From: Sphingomonas sp. Ag1
Lineage (GTDB): Bacteria > Pseudomonadota > Alphaproteobacteria > Sphingomonadales > Sphingomonadaceae
Length of the DNA stretch: 64,000 nucleotides
Assembly: GCF_000980895.1 (NCBI RefSeq)
Contig: NZ_LAZX01000094.1
Span: 806,001 to 870,000, forward strand
Direction: 5' to 3'
In this document: positions 63,366 to 64,000 of the stretch, piece by piece
Numbering within the stretch: the first letter of the stretch is position 1
Layout: every line of letters starts with the position of its first letter
The notes under the pieces: model-generated
The model's database searches: none
The model's input: the letters and a program-made list of their open reading frames with translations, nothing else
What the model was told of the DNA's origin: nothing
Made by a program: the position numbers and the translations under genes

Positions 63366-64000
63366 TCATTGCCGCGTGATGATCGCGCCGTCCGCCAGCA
63401 TGGCGCCAACGACGGCGGTGGCGTGCCGCGCGAGTAGCCTAACCGAGCGGTGCCGGGCGAATTGTCGGCGGAGCAGCCGTACCGCCCGCGACGGGGGCAT
63501 CATGTCGAGATTGGCGGGCAAGTCCCATCGGGCGGCGAGGTCACCGAGCACGGAGGTGAGCGCGGCATCGAAGTGCGATGGTTCGGGTATTGCCAGCTCG
63601 ACCATCCTAAACCGCGACAGCAGCGCCTTCGGGAGCGGATCGGTTGTGTTGGCGCACGCGATCCAGTTCACGGCGCTTAGATCACATGAAGCCAGCAGAC
63701 ACGGATCGGTCCAGTTCTTTGCCGAGCCCGGCTCAAGCATCGACAGCAACGCATGATGCGGGCGGCCGTACTGCGCCGAGCCGCCCGCCTTGTCGATCTC
63801 ATCGACAATCAGCAGCGGGTTCGGGCACTTTGTCGCAGCAATCGTCATCACCGGCCAGGCAGGCTGGGCGTTGCTGAATCCCCGCGCCGTGCCAGACAAT
63901 TGGCGGTCGTCAGTGGCGTTGCCGAGCTCCAACACCGCGCTGGGTAAGCTGAGGGCCTTCGCCAGGCGGCGGGCCAGCCACGACTTGCCCACGCCGGGTG
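63366..64000 (-). CDS. AAA+ ATPase, C-terminal part (start beyond window)
   Basis: The visible 211 codons start inside PGVGKSWLARRLAKAL (Walker A). They contain PNPLLIVDEIDKAGGS (Walker B), HHALLSMLEPGSAKNW, WIACANTTDPLPKALLSRFRMVEL (sensor 1 and arginine finger) and a small helical lid. The layout is like the ATPase module of Lon and related AAA+ proteins, but no protease domain follows. The N-terminal part lies to the right of the window, so the complete protein cannot be judged. Confidence 0.82.
   Translation of the reverse strand, partial: PGVGKSWLARRLAKALSLPSAVLELGNATDDRQLSGTARGFSNAQPAWPVMTIAATKCPNPLLIVDEIDKAGGSAQYGRPHHALLSMLEPGSAKNWTDPCLLASCDLSAVNWIACANTTDPLPKALLSRFRMVELAIPEPSHFDAALTSVLGDLAARWDLPANLDMMPPSRAVRLLRRQFARHRSVRLLARHATAVVGAMLADGAIITRQ

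Overview
The window looks like chromosome from a high-GC alphaproteobacterium, most likely a sphingomonad (Sphingomonas or a close relative). The grounds are the gene order yraN-gshB, a fused ThiS-ThiG, a small-type PurL, a large TonB-dependent receptor typical of the group, many GTG and TTG starts, and a tRNA-Pro with an encoded CCA end. These assignments were made by reading the proteins and motifs by eye; no database search was run.

Region 1 (1-31.0 kb) is mostly core genome. It holds yraN (3' end), gshB, a DedA protein, thiS-thiG, aroQ, accB-accC, a membrane protein, an ArsC-like/PLD-like gene pair, purL, lepA, tRNA-Pro(CGG), a glutamine amidotransferase-like protein, an aldo/keto reductase, an operon of TonB receptor, gamma-glutamyltranspeptidase and M20 hydrolase that could import and split gamma-glutamyl compounds, a copper-type P-type ATPase, a YcaQ-type protein and a secreted M28 peptidase. 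One low-GC gene (11.5-13.9 kb, nuclease-like with a SEC-C tail) interrupts it.

Region 2 (31.2-42.0 kb) is an integrated genomic island bounded by a 20-bp direct repeat derived from the 3' end of a tRNA gene. It carries a tyrosine integrase, an XRE-ImmA/IrrE plus DUF4411 toxin-antitoxin-like pair, a serine recombinase, a 1345-residue Eco57I-like restriction-methylation protein, two small genes built from three copies of one undescribed module, and an HUH-like replication protein. Short repeats at both ends look like integrase arm sites. A set of three 14-bp-period iterons sits beside a 28-bp perfect palindrome.

Region 3 (42.3-45.9 kb) has a second aldo/keto reductase and an arsenic operon (arsR, arsC, acr3, arsH). 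The acr3 reading frame is cut by an in-frame TAA.

Region 4 (46.0-56.6 kb) is the most interesting part: a tightly overlapped seven-gene minus-strand operon of nucleotide and DNA-base enzymes (uracil-DNA glycosylase-like, MazG-like, a small membrane protein, a membrane-anchored dCTP deaminase-like protein lacking the expected catalytic Glu, an alpha-glutamyl/putrescinyl-thymine pyrophosphorylase-like protein, an Nmad2 protein and a Rossmann-like protein). A divergent XRE/ImmA-like regulator has a repeat-rich control region. Next to it is a CHAT protease plus AlbA_2/Schlafen pair. This reads as a defence or DNA-base modification/surveillance system.

Region 5 (57.3-64 kb) has a row of small secreted proteins, a catalytic-domain-only tyrosine recombinase, a small ORF with ADW repeats, a truncated Fic gene joined to an IS5-type transposase fragment, and the start-less end of an AAA+ ATPase running off the window.
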